A stretch of 58,697 bases of DNA from Desulfatirhabdium butyrativorans DSM 18734 (GCF_000429925.1 NZ_AUCU01000033.1:1-58697); one strand, 5' to 3'. Shown: positions 17,387 to 26,704, numbered from the stretch's first letter. Made by a program: numbers and translations. The notes: a model not told the origin generated them from the letters alone.

Positions 17387-18298
17387 ATGATGATCACGCA
17401 TGTCAAACTGTTGTTTACCGCCATCTTCTGGGGAGGCACATTTATCGCGGGACGAATTGTCAGCAGAGATATGGAACCCTTTTCCGCAGCATTCTTCCGG
17501 TTCCTGATCGCCAATGTTTTCATGGTCGTTCTGCTGCTCAGAAAGGAACCCCGCCTGCCGCGGCTGAGCTTTTTCCAGGTGCTTCTGACCATCTGTCTCG
17601 GAGCGACCGGCATTTTTCTCTATAATGTATTCTTCTTTGAGGGCCTGAAGACCATCGAAGCCAGCAGGGCGTCCCTGATCATTGCTTTGAATCCGGTGCT
17701 GATCAGCGCCGGGGCCGCGGTCTTCTACAAGGACAAATGGGGCGTTGTGAAGGTTCTCGGTATGATCCTTTCCCTGGCAGGAGCGGCTACGGTCATCACC
17801 CGGGGCGAATTTTCATCCGTATGGCACGGGGGGGTAGGTCAGGGAGAATTCTTCATGCTCGGGTGTGTGCTCAGTTGGGTCTCTTTTTCCCTGCTTGGCA
17901 AGAAAAGCCTTACGGCGCTCTCACCGCTTGCATCCATCTGTTACGCATCCATCGCAGGGAATGTGCTGTTGCTGTTCCCGGCATTTTCTGAGGGCCTGTG
18001 GACATCGATTCCTGCCGTCAAGGTCGTCGATTGGATTGCGCTGTTCTATCTCGGATTCTTCGGAACAGTCCTCGGGTTTGTCTGGTATTATGACGGGATC
18101 GGAAAGATCGGCCCGGCCAGGGCGGGGCTCTACATCAATCTTGTACCGGTTACTGCCGTCATCATGGGGTGGATGTTCCTGGGAGAGCGGATCGGGGTTG
18201 CGGTAGCCATCGGTGCGTTGCTGGTGGTCTCCGGCATTTGCCTCACCCAGCAATCGGGGTCTGTCGAAGTTTTGCTGGATCGGGTGATCAAGCGATGA
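17387..18298 (+). CDS. EamA/DMT-superfamily transporter
   Basis: This protein has 303 residues from the ATG giving MMITHVKLLFTAIFWGGTFIAG, preceded by GAGG; an upstream ATG at 17291 would add an unlikely basic extension. It has ten predicted transmembrane helices in two EamA repeats (first GGTFIAGRIVSRDM..., second LSWVSFSLLGKK ... GTVLGFVWYYDGIGKIGPARAG). Family members export metabolites, often amino acids or nucleosides. It is divergent from the O-antigen gene across about 180 bp. Confidence 0.88.
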   Translation: MMITHVKLLFTAIFWGGTFIAGRIVSRDMEPFSAAFFRFLIANVFMVVLLLRKEPRLPRLSFFQVLLTICLGATGIFLYNVFFFEGLKTIEASRASLIIALNPVLISAGAAVFYKDKWGVVKVLGMILSLAGAATVITRGEFSSVWHGGVGQGEFFMLGCVLSWVSFSLLGKKSLTALSPLASICYASIAGNVLLLFPAFSEGLWTSIPAVKVVDWIALFYLGFFGTVLGFVWYYDGIGKIGPARAGLYINLVPVTAVIMGWMFLGERIGVAVAIGALLVVSGICLTQQSGSVEVLLDRVIKR

Positions 18299-18383
18299 TG
18301 GCTGGCGAATCACAGGCGTTGAGCCGACACTTGTTCAGAAAGCCACCCCAAGCCCGATCAGAATGGTTGCCGCTACAGGAACG

Positions 18384-19439
18384 CTACGATGCATGTGAAT
18401 CTTCCTTTCCGTTTGGTGGGGGGATGATGTCCTTGCGCAGCGCTTTCCGATAGGCTTCCTGCGCCTCGTTTTCGATCTCCTTGCTCCTCCCCGCGTACCG
18501 GGGCGAAAAATGAAACAGGCGAAACTCCCGCACCCCGGCATGGCCGGCCAGCTCTCCTGCCTGCCGTGCCGTCAGATGATGCTTCCGGAAAGCCAGCCCT
18601 GCGTCGGCTTCGAGGAAGGCTGCTTCGATGAAAAGAAGATCCGCCCGCTCGATGATCCGCCTGATTTTTTCCGCATTCTCCGGATGGTAGACGGCATCGG
18701 TGACGTAGCCGATCCGCATTCCTTCGGAGATTTTCGCGATGCAACGGCTCAATTCGTCCATCCGGAATGTAAGGCTTTTCGAAAGATTTTCCGGATCGGG
18801 AATGGCGATCGTTTCCCGGGATGCCGGATCTCGATACAGCGCATTCTTAAAATCCACAAGCCACGGACCGGGTTTGAGCCGCAACCGCTCCAATGCCTCG
18901 GGAAGAATATGAATGTGAAACCGCTCCTGAAGTGCGAAACCCAGGCACGGAATCCCGTGGTCGAGCATGGCGCAGGTGATGTCGAATCGGGGCTCGCTCC
19001 ACAGGAGCGACCCATTCCATGGCGCATGCGTTTCCTGATGTGGTTGGAAAGCATCCGCACAGCGATAGGTCCTGGTCCGCAGTGTTCCGGGTCCGACTTC
19101 CGTCGCAACGAGAATGAAGGGCAGGGGGTAATTGCCTACGAGATCCCACGAATATGCCTGGAGTTTGCCTTCGATATGATGCAGAAAGCCTTCGGGTCCA
19201 AAAAAGCGGATCGTCTTGTTGCGACCGAGGCATACCCGCAGCAGCCGGTCGAATCCGTAAAAATGGTCCATGTGGGTATGCGAAACGAAAACATCCGAAA
19301 TTTTCAGGATATCCCGGGTGGAAAGCATCTCGATGCTGCCGATATCGAACAGCAGTCCGCGGTTCTGAAACAGGAAATGCACGAAAACCGCTGGGTCTTG
19401 TGTGGGGGGATTGACGAGTCGGCAATGCAGATGTCTCAT
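18384..19439 (-). CDS. Metallo-beta-lactamase fold hydrolase, RNase Z-like
   Basis: This 351-residue protein has the zinc motif SHTHMDHFYGFDRLL at about residues 53-67. Later ligand regions are MLDHGIPCLGFAL and, near the C-terminus, HHLTARQAGELA, the pattern of RNase Z/ElaC-type hydrolases. The flexible-arm region typical of true tRNase Z is not obvious, so activity on tRNA 3' ends is uncertain. It is convergent with the EamA gene. A hairpin (GGCGCA...TGCGCC, 19440-19468) lies just upstream. Confidence 0.8.
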   Translation of the reverse strand: MRHLHCRLVNPPTQDPAVFVHFLFQNRGLLFDIGSIEMLSTRDILKISDVFVSHTHMDHFYGFDRLLRVCLGRNKTIRFFGPEGFLHHIEGKLQAYSWDLVGNYPLPFILVATEVGPGTLRTRTYRCADAFQPHQETHAPWNGSLLWSEPRFDITCAMLDHGIPCLGFALQERFHIHILPEALERLRLKPGPWLVDFKNALYRDPASRETIAIPDPENLSKSLTFRMDELSRCIAKISEGMRIGYVTDAVYHPENAEKIRRIIERADLLFIEAAFLEADAGLAFRKHHLTARQAGELAGHAGVREFRLFHFSPRYAGRSKEIENEAQEAYRKALRKDIIPPPNGKEDSHAS

Positions 19440-19559
19440 CGGCGCACACCGCGAAAAAGCGTATGCGCCGGCCGATGCCGGAAAAGGGGTATCTTGCGCA
19501 TACGTTGGGAAAGGGCCGGGGGAATCGAAGGGCCGATGGATTTTGGCAGGAATCGGGGC

Positions 19560-19982
19560 TCAGGCGGGAAGGAACCGATTCACCTGCTGGTGAACGCACT
19601 GGTAAATGTCTTCGTCGGAACCGAAAATGTCAATCACATCCTTGTGCTGAATCAATTGTTCAATGATGAAGGCCGTCACATACAGACTGACGATGTTGGG
19701 ATGAGCGGCAACCCCTCGCACGGAAGCGCACTGATAATCGATTTGAAAGTCATCGGCCTGGGTCATCCGGTCCAGACACTGATAGATCTGCTCTTGCAGG
19801 CTGTTTTTGCTCAGGGTTTCGACAAATCGGTTTTCAATCAATTTCATGGAAATTGCGTTCGCCAACTCTTCGATATGCTCCTTGACGGCGCTGATGGCGA
19901 TTTTTCGGGCATGTTCCTTGCCGGATTCGATTTTCGACAGGATGCTGCTTTCCCTCGTGCTGGGTCTGAACACTTTTGCCAT
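19560..19982 (-). CDS. Conserved-looking hypothetical protein, 140 residues
   Basis: No family was recognised. The protein is soluble and mostly helical by composition, beginning MAKVFRPSTRESSILSKIE with a basic N-terminus, then ISAVKEHIEELANAI and a C-terminal part with Asp, Gln and His (DIFGSDEDIYQCVHQQVNRF). The frame is clean, codon use resembles the neighbours and the gene lies between MBL and recJ on the same strand. Function unknown. Confidence 0.55.
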   Translation of the reverse strand: MAKVFRPSTRESSILSKIESGKEHARKIAISAVKEHIEELANAISMKLIENRFVETLSKNSLQEQIYQCLDRMTQADDFQIDYQCASVRGVAAHPNIVSLYVTAFIIEQLIQHKDVIDIFGSDEDIYQCVHQQVNRFLPA

Positions 19983-20121
19983 GGAACATTACCCTTTCCT
20001 TCAGGTCTGCTTTACGATGAACAGAAAAGACCGGGGCTGTTGCTCCCAGTTGTTTGGTTATCATAATGTTGCACTGTGGCAGATGCAAGGAATTTCTGTG
20101 AAAAAATGCAGAAAATCCGCA

Positions 20122-21909
20122 TCACCGGTGATGTTTCGATTGTTGCTCCAGGCGGAAAGATTCCACCAGCATTTGAGGCGATTTCTTGCCGTTCCAGTAA
20201 TTCCACCGAAGTCGAAACAAAATGTGGTCCAGTTCCTTCGGGATTCCTTCCGGATCGGGCACATTGAAGGCAACGGCCTGAAAAATGCGATTGTCTGTTC
20301 CCTGTTGTTGGCGCAGTGCCATGCCCAGGTGGCATTCGCCCATTGTCCTGCGGTTCAGGATTTCGACATTGCGGGCCAGAAAGATCGGCTCCGGATTGCC
20401 GATGCCGAAGGGCTCCAGGGCTTCGAGCTCATCGAGCAGCCGATCTTCGATCCCGTGGAAGAAGAGCTCCGAATCGATATATTGCACGGGCACTGCCTCG
20501 TTCCGGGCCGTCATGGCCGAAACAACCGTATCGAAACGCCGGCAAAACGTTTCGATGTGTTCTTCAGCCAGTGTCAGGCCCGCAGCCATGGGATGCCCGC
20601 CAAATCCCATCAGCAAATCACTGCAGCAATTCAGCGCGCCATACAGATCGACACCGGGAATGCTTCGGCCCGAGCCTTTGCCGATGCCATCGGCTACATG
20701 GATCAGAACCGTCGGCCGACGATAGCGTTGCACCAGCTTGGCCGCAACGATCCCCAAAACCCCAGGGTGCCATTCGGTATCGCTGGCAACGATGCTGTCC
20801 GCACCCATCGCCTGCGATCCATCCTCGATGCGCAGGATCACATCCGCCAGAATCGATCTCTCGACATCCTGGCGTTGGCCGTTGAGGCGGTTCAGGCGGG
20901 TTGCCAGGGGGCTGGCAGTTGCTTCATCCGGAGAGAGCAGAAGGTTTACGGCATCCTCTGCATGCTGCATGCGGCCTGCGGCATTGAGACGGGGCGAGAG
21001 CCGAAACGCGATATCTTCCGTACGGATACAGCCGTTCATCTTCAGGCCGCTGGCCAGGGCCAGGGAACGAATCCCCGGGTTCGCTCCGGCGGCGATCGAT
21101 TCCAGGCCGGTCTTGACCATCAGGCGGTTGAAATGGGTCAAGGGCACCATGTCGGCGATCGTGCCCAGGGCAACCAGTTCGCACAGGGGCTTGAGCCGAG
21201 GCTCCGGGCGATTGCGCCACAGCTCTCTGGCGCGAAAGGCCTTGCGCAGATGCATGACCAGCAGAAAGCTGACCCCGACCCCTGCCAGATCGGCAAATCC
21301 GTTGCAGTCGCTTTCGCGATCGGGATTGATGATGGCATAGGCTTCCGGGTAGGGAGGGCTTAGCCGGTGATGGTCGGTGACAATGACATCGATACCTTGG
21401 GCTTTGGCTTCGAGAACGGCTTCATGGGAGCTCGATCCGCAGTCTACCGTTACGACCAGGGTGGCGTTGCGGGGCCGTATGACCGAATCGATATGAAACG
21501 GTTTCAGGCCGTAGCCTTCCTGGATGCGATGGGGAATGTAGTGGGAGACGGTGGCGCCGGCCTGCCGCAGAAATTCCGTCAGTACCACGGTTGCCGTTAC
21601 ACCGTCGGCGTCATAGTCGCCGAAAACCAGGATGTGTTCGCCGCGCAGAATAGCCCTGTAAATTCGTTCGACGGCCTTGTCCATATCCTGGAGTCCCGGA
21701 TGAAAGGATATCTGCCGGAAATCGGGATGTAAGAATGTCCTGGCTGCCTCCGCGGTGGTGATGCCGCGATTGACCAGGACCGTTGCCGTGATGGGATGGC
21801 AGCATAGCTGCCTGGCGATGCGATCGACCGATTGCCGATCGGGGGATTGGATTTGCCATTGGGATGGGCGGGGGAAGCTTGGATCGTCTGAACCTGTTTG
21901 GGATTTCAT
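20122..21909 (-). CDS. recJ: Single-stranded-DNA-specific exonuclease RecJ
   Basis: This protein has 595 residues from the start MKSQTGSDD; the upstream extension to 22059 lacks family similarity. RecJ degrades single-stranded DNA 5' to 3' in recombination and repair. DHH phosphoesterase motifs are visible: ILVFGDYDADGVTAT (Asp cluster), VTVDCGSSS, VIVTDHHRLS (the DHH motif) and the DHHA1 signature GFGGHPMAAGLTL. An OB-like C-terminal part follows (LFFHGIEDRLLDEL). No clear ribosome site precedes the start. Confidence 0.93.
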   Translation of the reverse strand: MKSQTGSDDPSFPRPSQWQIQSPDRQSVDRIARQLCCHPITATVLVNRGITTAEAARTFLHPDFRQISFHPGLQDMDKAVERIYRAILRGEHILVFGDYDADGVTATVVLTEFLRQAGATVSHYIPHRIQEGYGLKPFHIDSVIRPRNATLVVTVDCGSSSHEAVLEAKAQGIDVIVTDHHRLSPPYPEAYAIINPDRESDCNGFADLAGVGVSFLLVMHLRKAFRARELWRNRPEPRLKPLCELVALGTIADMVPLTHFNRLMVKTGLESIAAGANPGIRSLALASGLKMNGCIRTEDIAFRLSPRLNAAGRMQHAEDAVNLLLSPDEATASPLATRLNRLNGQRQDVERSILADVILRIEDGSQAMGADSIVASDTEWHPGVLGIVAAKLVQRYRRPTVLIHVADGIGKGSGRSIPGVDLYGALNCCSDLLMGFGGHPMAAGLTLAEEHIETFCRRFDTVVSAMTARNEAVPVQYIDSELFFHGIEDRLLDELEALEPFGIGNPEPIFLARNVEILNRRTMGECHLGMALRQQQGTDNRIFQAVAFNVPDPEGIPKELDHILFRLRWNYWNGKKSPQMLVESFRLEQQSKHHR

Positions 21910-22067
21910 GGCGAAACTATATCGGAATTTGAAAGGGGAAACAACCCCGACCCACGCCGCATTTTTCGGATGACAGGCTATCTGCAATGCAATCGGCTGA
22001 AGCGATTCCTCCGGAAAATGGGGAGTGGACCCTCGGTCAGGCGCCATTGCCGGAAGCATTCCGTATG

Positions 22068-22153
22068 TAGTGCCTGAACGAAAAATCCCTATTTGGATCA
22101 GCCTGCCCTCCGGCTCAGGTTGTATCCAAAACGGGTTTTTCGTTCAGTCACTA
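22068..22153. mobile_element. Inverted-repeat element, TAGTGCCTGAACGAAAAA ends (copy 2)
   Basis: TAGTGCCTGAACGAAAAA at 22068-22085 is mirrored by TTTTTCGTTCAGTCACTA at 22136-22153, with TTTGGA/TCCAAA also paired inside. The 86-bp element shares its termini with 11240-11405 but has a shorter, different interior. Confidence 0.7.
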
Positions 22154-22301
22154 AGTAAGCCGATGCTGACGGATTTCGATTGATCGATTCTTTTCGTGCA
22201 TGATAGACTTGCACCCGAAAAATCGCTTCGTCCAAAGGAATTCCCCATGCAGCCGGGGCTGCACCCCGGTTAATGAAAGTCGATGGAGCAAGCTACAAAA
22301 A

Positions 22302-22375
22302 ATGGGAGCCATCCGCTTTCTTCTGGCTTCTGACTTCTGACTTCTGACTTCTGATATTCGACTTCCGCAGGAATG
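22302..22375. repeat. Dispersed repeat with heptamer array C (TTCTGAC units)
   Basis: Units TTCTGGC, TTCTGAC x3, TTCTGAT occupy 22321-22355. The array is the reverse complement of array B at 9333-9367, and the flanks match too (GGGAGCCATCC on the left, TTCGACTTCCGCAGG on the right). This makes about 70 bp of homology between two loci 13 kb apart in opposite orientation. Confidence 0.75.
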
Positions 22376-22445
22376 CACGGCAGGCTTGCGCGGGCCGGTT
22401 TTCAGCGAAGCGACCATTTTTTTCGAGACCATTGCGGGCAATCCC

Positions 22446-22685
22446 ATGGGTGATGTTCCGAACCAGACCATCGAGAAGCGCTACCGTGTCCATCGCAAAG
22501 CCATCAGTCTGATCAAGTTTATTCTGGAAGGCTACGATGGATTGGCTGTCGTAACCACCCGAAACGCCGCAAGAGGTGAAATTTCGGTTTTTGTCGCTCC
22601 AGGCTGTGAAGCCCAGTGGCACGCGATTCGTGCCGATCTCAGCAAACAGGTGTTTATTCAACATGTCGAAACGCGTTTTTCTTAA
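22446..22685 (+). CDS. DUF4911 family small protein
   Basis: This protein has 79 residues from ATGGGTGATGTTCC. RYRVHRKAISLIKFILEGYDGLAVVTT followed by GEISVFVAPGCEAQW fits DUF4911, a short family of unknown function found in deltaproteobacteria. The end overlaps the miaB start by 23 bases, indicating translational coupling. A longer TTG start at 22386 is possible. Confidence 0.6.
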   Translation: MGDVPNQTIEKRYRVHRKAISLIKFILEGYDGLAVVTTRNAARGEISVFVAPGCEAQWHAIRADLSKQVFIQHVETRFS

Positions 22686-24024
22686 AACGATTGGCTGCCA
22701 GATGAATGTCTATGACTCGGAAAGGATGCTGAGCACGCTTCAGGACCTTGGTTACGAGTCTGTTTCTTCTGCGGAAGCGGCCGATCTCATCATCATCAAC
22801 ACCTGCGCGATCCGGGCCAAAGCCGAGCAAAAACTGTACAGTTTTATCGGCAGGCTGGCAGACCTGAAGCAGAAAAAGCCTGCCATCCGGATCGGCATTG
22901 CCGGGTGTGTCGCACAGCAGGAAGGAAAGGCCCTCCTTCAAAAAGCTCCGTGCGTGGATTTTGTGTTTGGAACCCATGCCATCGGCAGGCTGGATGAAAT
23001 CGTCCGAAGCGTGGAAACAGGAGCGGAACGTATCCTCGATACAGCCATGAACGGGATACCGAACGATGATTTTCGCTATGTGCACCGCTTGAATGCCGAT
23101 TCCCTCGTCACCCGGTTTGTCACCATCATGACCGGATGTGACAATTACTGCGCCTATTGTGTCGTCCCCTATGTTCGCGGCCGGGAAACGAGCCGCGAGC
23201 CGGGGCGCATCATTGAGGAGATCCGGTTGCTCGTCGAGCATGGCGTCCGGGAAATCACCTTGTTGGGGCAAAACGTCAACAGCTATGGCAACAAGGAGCG
23301 GTATTGCTCGTTTGCGGAATTGTTGCGACGGATTGCGTCCATCGAGGGCCTGAGCCGGATGCGTTTTACGACGTCCCATCCCAAGGATTTGTCGGAAGAG
23401 CTGATCGAAGCCTTTTCGGAGCTGCCGAAACTCGCCCATCACATTCACCTGCCGGTTCAGGCAGGCTCGGATGTTGTGCTCAAACGGATGAACCGGAAGT
23501 ATTCCCGAAGCGCTTATCTGGACAAGGTGGGAAGGCTCAGGAAGCTGTGTCCGGATATCGCCATTACGACGGATATCATTGTCGGATTTCCCGGAGAAAC
23601 CGAATCTCAATTTCAGGAAACGCTCAGCCTGATGCAGGAAGTCGGCTACGATGCCGTTTTCGCCTTTCAATATTCGGATCGACCCGACACACCGTCTTCC
23701 GTATTCCCGAACAAGATCGATGGAGCGGTCAAGGCCGAAAGACTTTCCCGGGTGCTCGAACTGCAAAAGTCCATGACAATGAAAAAACACCAGGCCCTGA
23801 TCGGTTCGCTTCAGGAAGTGCTTGTGGAAGGATTGAGCCGGAGAACGGTATTGGCCGATCCTTCGGTGACCCAGTGGACGGGAAGGAGCTCCGGAAATCA
23901 TATCGTTCATTTTTCCGTACCGAACAGCGAGGCTCCCAAGGACTTGACCGGAACGTTGCGACCAGTCCGGATTACGCGATCATTTTCCCATTCTCTTTGG
24001 GGGGAACCCGAAGAGGGTGCTTAA
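22663..24024 (+). CDS. miaB: tRNA-2-methylthio-N6-isopentenyladenosine synthase MiaB
   Basis: This 453-residue radical-SAM methylthiotransferase modifies A37 of tRNAs that read UNN codons. The N-terminal domain holds the three auxiliary-cluster cysteines (TIGCQMNVYDSER, INTCAIRAKAEQK, AGCVAQQEG). The radical SAM motif CDNYCAYCVVPYVRGRE follows near residue 155. A TRAM domain closes the protein. YVRGRETSREP is typical of MiaB rather than MtaB or RimO. It is coupled to DUF4911 and followed closely by a nuclease-domain gene. Confidence 0.94.
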   Translation: MSKRVFLKTIGCQMNVYDSERMLSTLQDLGYESVSSAEAADLIIINTCAIRAKAEQKLYSFIGRLADLKQKKPAIRIGIAGCVAQQEGKALLQKAPCVDFVFGTHAIGRLDEIVRSVETGAERILDTAMNGIPNDDFRYVHRLNADSLVTRFVTIMTGCDNYCAYCVVPYVRGRETSREPGRIIEEIRLLVEHGVREITLLGQNVNSYGNKERYCSFAELLRRIASIEGLSRMRFTTSHPKDLSEELIEAFSELPKLAHHIHLPVQAGSDVVLKRMNRKYSRSAYLDKVGRLRKLCPDIAITTDIIVGFPGETESQFQETLSLMQEVGYDAVFAFQYSDRPDTPSSVFPNKIDGAVKAERLSRVLELQKSMTMKKHQALIGSLQEVLVEGLSRRTVLADPSVTQWTGRSSGNHIVHFSVPNSEAPKDLTGTLRPVRITRSFSHSLWGEPEEGA

Positions 24025-24071
24025 CCGAAACATCGCCAACGATAGGCGAAAAATCCAGAAGGGAGGATATC

Positions 24072-24566
24072 TTGCAGCACAAGGCGAAGATTTCCGGATT
24101 GACGATGGATCCGGATTCCAATACCCCGATTGTGATCCTCAACTGCGATGACGATCGCACGCTGCCCATCTGGATTGGTTTGCTGGAGGCTACGGCCATT
24201 GCGACGGAGCTGCGGGGCATCCGGTTCGAGAGGCCGATGACCCACGATTTGTTCAAGAATTTCGCCGAAATGGTGGGGGCCGAGATCGTGTACGTCGAAA
24301 TATGTGACTTGCGGAACAACACCTATTTTGCACGAATTCACTTTCGGCTTGCCGAAAGTGAATTCGCCATCGACGCCAGACCCAGCGATGCCATGGCCAT
24401 CGCCTTGCGTACGGGAGCCCCTATCCTGATCGACGATGCGGTTTTCGACAGCTCGAAACCCTTCGAAGAACCGGGACAGGTGTTGGACGAGAGCGAAGAA
24501 GGCAGGAAATGGGCGGAATATCTGAAAAATCTTTCTCCGGACGATTTTGGCAAATACAAGGTTTAG
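24072..24566 (+). CDS. Bifunctional nuclease (BFN/DUF151) domain protein
   Basis: This 164-residue protein is read from a TTG after GGGAGG (24061-24066). It shows the BFN core: VILNCDDDRTLPIWIGLLEA, AIATELRGIRFERPMTHDL, and the C-terminal IDARPSDAMAIALRTGAPI. The domain has been linked to RNase/DNase activity in plants and has no settled bacterial role. It follows miaB by 47 bp and is probably in the same transcript. It has an acidic tail (DESEEGRKW). Confidence 0.85.
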   Translation: MQHKAKISGLTMDPDSNTPIVILNCDDDRTLPIWIGLLEATAIATELRGIRFERPMTHDLFKNFAEMVGAEIVYVEICDLRNNTYFARIHFRLAESEFAIDARPSDAMAIALRTGAPILIDDAVFDSSKPFEEPGQVLDESEEGRKWAEYLKNLSPDDFGKYKV

Positions 24567-24569
24567 GGA

Positions 24570-24623
24570 TAATCGTACTCGTACTCGTTGTCGTAATCGT
24601 TGTCCCAATCGTAATCGTAATCG
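24570..24623. repeat. Hexamer array (TAATCG/TACTCG units)
   Basis: Nine consecutive 6-bp units of pattern NNNTCG (TAATCG, TACTCG x2, TTGTCG, TAATCG, TTGTCC, CAATCG, TAATCG x2) fill the gap between the nuclease-domain gene and the 3-hydroxyacyl-CoA dehydrogenase. Translated on the minus strand they give alternating Asp/Tyr residues, which explains a spurious ORF there. Confidence 0.85.
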
Positions 24624-24683
24624 AACCTCCCTCGGCTCGTCATCCGGGCAAAATATCTCGAAAACCAAGAACAAGGACATGAC

Positions 24684-25613
24684 ATGGTAAACGAACAACC
24701 CATCGAAAACATTCTGATCGTCGGCTCAGGCACCATGGGCCGGCAAATCGGCCTGCACTTCGCCATCCATGGGTGCCGGGTCGTATTCTACGATTTGAAC
24801 GACACGATTCTCGAAAAAGCCATCTCCGGAATCCGAACCATTGCGGATTCGCTCGTCAAGATGGGGCTGTGCACTGCGGAGCAGGCAACTGCGGGGCTTG
24901 GCCGGATCAGAACCTCGAGCGATCCGGCCGATGCGGCAAAGGATATCGATCTCATCAGTGAATCCGTGCCCGAAGATCCGAAACTCAAAGCCGATGTCCT
25001 GTCGACGTTTCACGCGCTTTGTCCGGAACACGCCATTTTCACGACGAACACCTCCACCCTGTGCCCTTCCCAGTTCGCCCGGGAATGCGGCAGGCCTGAA
25101 AAACTTTTGGCCTTTCATTTTCATGATCTGCGGGTCAGTCCCGTCGTCGATATCATGCCCCATCCCCAGACCGATCCGGTTGTCGTTCAGCGCGTTGAGG
25201 CCTTCGCCAAGCGAATGGGCCTGATCGCCATCGTCCTGCTTCGGGAAAACCCGGGCTATGTATTCAACGCCATGTTCAGCGCCCTGCTGCTTTCCGCCCA
25301 AACCCTTGCAGCCAACGAAGTCGCTTCCATCGAGGACATCGATCGTTCCTGGATGGGGGTGACCAACATGCCTATCGGTCCGTTTGGCCTGATGGACAGC
25401 GTCGGGGTCGATACGGTTTGGAAAATCACGGATTACTGGGCCAAACGTACCGGTGAGCCGCAACGGGTCAAAAATGCCGCCTACCTCAAGCGGTATGTGG
25501 ATGAGGGAGCACTTGGTGTGAAAACGGGCCGGGGGTTTTACGCCTATCCGAACCCGGCCTATCGGCGGGCGGGATTTCTGCAGGGGATGGAACCCGAAGG
25601 AGAGCGCTCATGA
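24684..25613 (+). CDS. 3-hydroxyacyl-CoA dehydrogenase
   Basis: This 309-residue protein catalyses NAD-dependent oxidation of 3-hydroxyacyl-CoA in beta-oxidation or butyrate-type metabolism. It has a Rossmann fingerprint, ILIVGSGTMGRQIGLHFA, then DLISESVPEDPKLKADV and FTTNTSTLCPSQFA. The catalytic His lies in AFHFHDLR. The C-terminal domain has NPGYVFNAMFSALLLSA and GPFGLMDSVGVDTVW. The length is normal for the short single-function form. Its stop overlaps the next start (ATGA). Confidence 0.9.
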   Translation: MVNEQPIENILIVGSGTMGRQIGLHFAIHGCRVVFYDLNDTILEKAISGIRTIADSLVKMGLCTAEQATAGLGRIRTSSDPADAAKDIDLISESVPEDPKLKADVLSTFHALCPEHAIFTTNTSTLCPSQFARECGRPEKLLAFHFHDLRVSPVVDIMPHPQTDPVVVQRVEAFAKRMGLIAIVLLRENPGYVFNAMFSALLLSAQTLAANEVASIEDIDRSWMGVTNMPIGPFGLMDSVGVDTVWKITDYWAKRTGEPQRVKNAAYLKRYVDEGALGVKTGRGFYAYPNPAYRRAGFLQGMEPEGERS

Positions 25614-26698
25614 AGGAATCGCTCATCTGGCACGCGGGAGATCGGGCCCTTTCGCGAATCCGGGACGGAGGGCTTTCGGCGCAGGATGTTTCGGTTGTCG
25701 CCGGGGCTGCAGGCGGGCCGAAATGGCTGATCCTGCGCCATCTGGATGCCGCCCTGTGTGGAAACTGGTTTGCGGGCCGAACGGAAAAACTGTTCCTGCT
25801 GGGAGCCTCCATCGGCGCATGGCGTTTTGCGGCCTGGTGCAAGCCCGATCCCGTCTCGGCGCTGTCGGATTTCGAAGCGGCCTATCTGGATCAATACTAT
25901 GCAAAACCGCCGACTGCGGCGGAAGTGACCGACGAAAGCCTTCGGATCCAGCGGGCCTATCTCGGTGAAACGGGCCCCCGGGAAATTCTGGATCATCCCG
26001 TTTTCCGACTGAACTGTATGTCGGTTCGATGCCGGGCATTGTCCCGCCTCGATGCCAAGCCCGTTCTGGCGCCTGCCATTGTCTGCTCGGCCCTGGCCAA
26101 CGCGGTAAATCGAAAACTGCTCGGCTTTTTCTTCGAGCGGGTGCTCTTCTCCGATCCGAGAGAACTGCCGCCTTTCCATGCCATGAACGGGTTCCCCTTT
26201 CAGCGGGTGGCGCTCACCCCGCAGAATCTCTCTCAGGCATTGCTTGCATCCGGCTCCATTCCCCTGGTCATGTCCGGGGTGCGGAACATTCCTGGAGCAA
26301 AGCCCGGCACCTATCGGGATGGCGGGCTGATCGACTACCATCTCGATGTGCCGTTCAACCCGCCCGAGGGCAGGATCACCCTCTTTCCGCATTTCGGGGA
26401 ACGCGTCGTTCCGGGCTGGTTCGACAAGTGGCTTCCGAAGCGAACGCCGTCCAAGGAACATTTGGACTCGGTGCTGCTGGTGGCGCCGTCCCGGGAATTC
26501 ATCGCCCGTCTGCCGCTCGGAAAGATTTCGGATCGGACCGATTTCGAGCGGTTTGCCGGAAGGGACGATGAGCGGCTTGTTTACTGGAAAGCCGTTCTCG
26601 ACGCCGGCCGCATCCTGGCAGATGCGTTTATGGAGGCCGTCATGAGCGGATCCATCCGGAACAGGGTCCGTCCCTTCCCGCCCGATTCGGTTCATTGA
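25610..26698 (+). CDS. Patatin-like phospholipase domain protein
   Basis: This 362-residue protein has the patatin elements of an oxyanion-hole-like AGAAGGPKW (31-39), nucleophile elbow GASIGA with Ser67, and the catalytic Asp region YRDGGLIDYHLD (Asp237). These give the Ser-Asp dyad of lipid acyl hydrolases. Its four-base overlap with the 3-hydroxyacyl-CoA dehydrogenase suggests cotranscription and a lipid or acyl-ester substrate. The Gly-rich loop departs from the usual GGGxRG form, so activity is inferred. Confidence 0.75.
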   Translation: MKESLIWHAGDRALSRIRDGGLSAQDVSVVAGAAGGPKWLILRHLDAALCGNWFAGRTEKLFLLGASIGAWRFAAWCKPDPVSALSDFEAAYLDQYYAKPPTAAEVTDESLRIQRAYLGETGPREILDHPVFRLNCMSVRCRALSRLDAKPVLAPAIVCSALANAVNRKLLGFFFERVLFSDPRELPPFHAMNGFPFQRVALTPQNLSQALLASGSIPLVMSGVRNIPGAKPGTYRDGGLIDYHLDVPFNPPEGRITLFPHFGERVVPGWFDKWLPKRTPSKEHLDSVLLVAPSREFIARLPLGKISDRTDFERFAGRDDERLVYWKAVLDAGRILADAFMEAVMSGSIRNRVRPFPPDSVH

Positions 26699-26704
26699 TC
26701 CGGA

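Noticed and set aside
18335-18541. Small minus-strand ORF overlapping the MBL gene end
   Set aside because: Most of it is out of frame within the MBL hydrolase gene and the free part is only about 20 residues.
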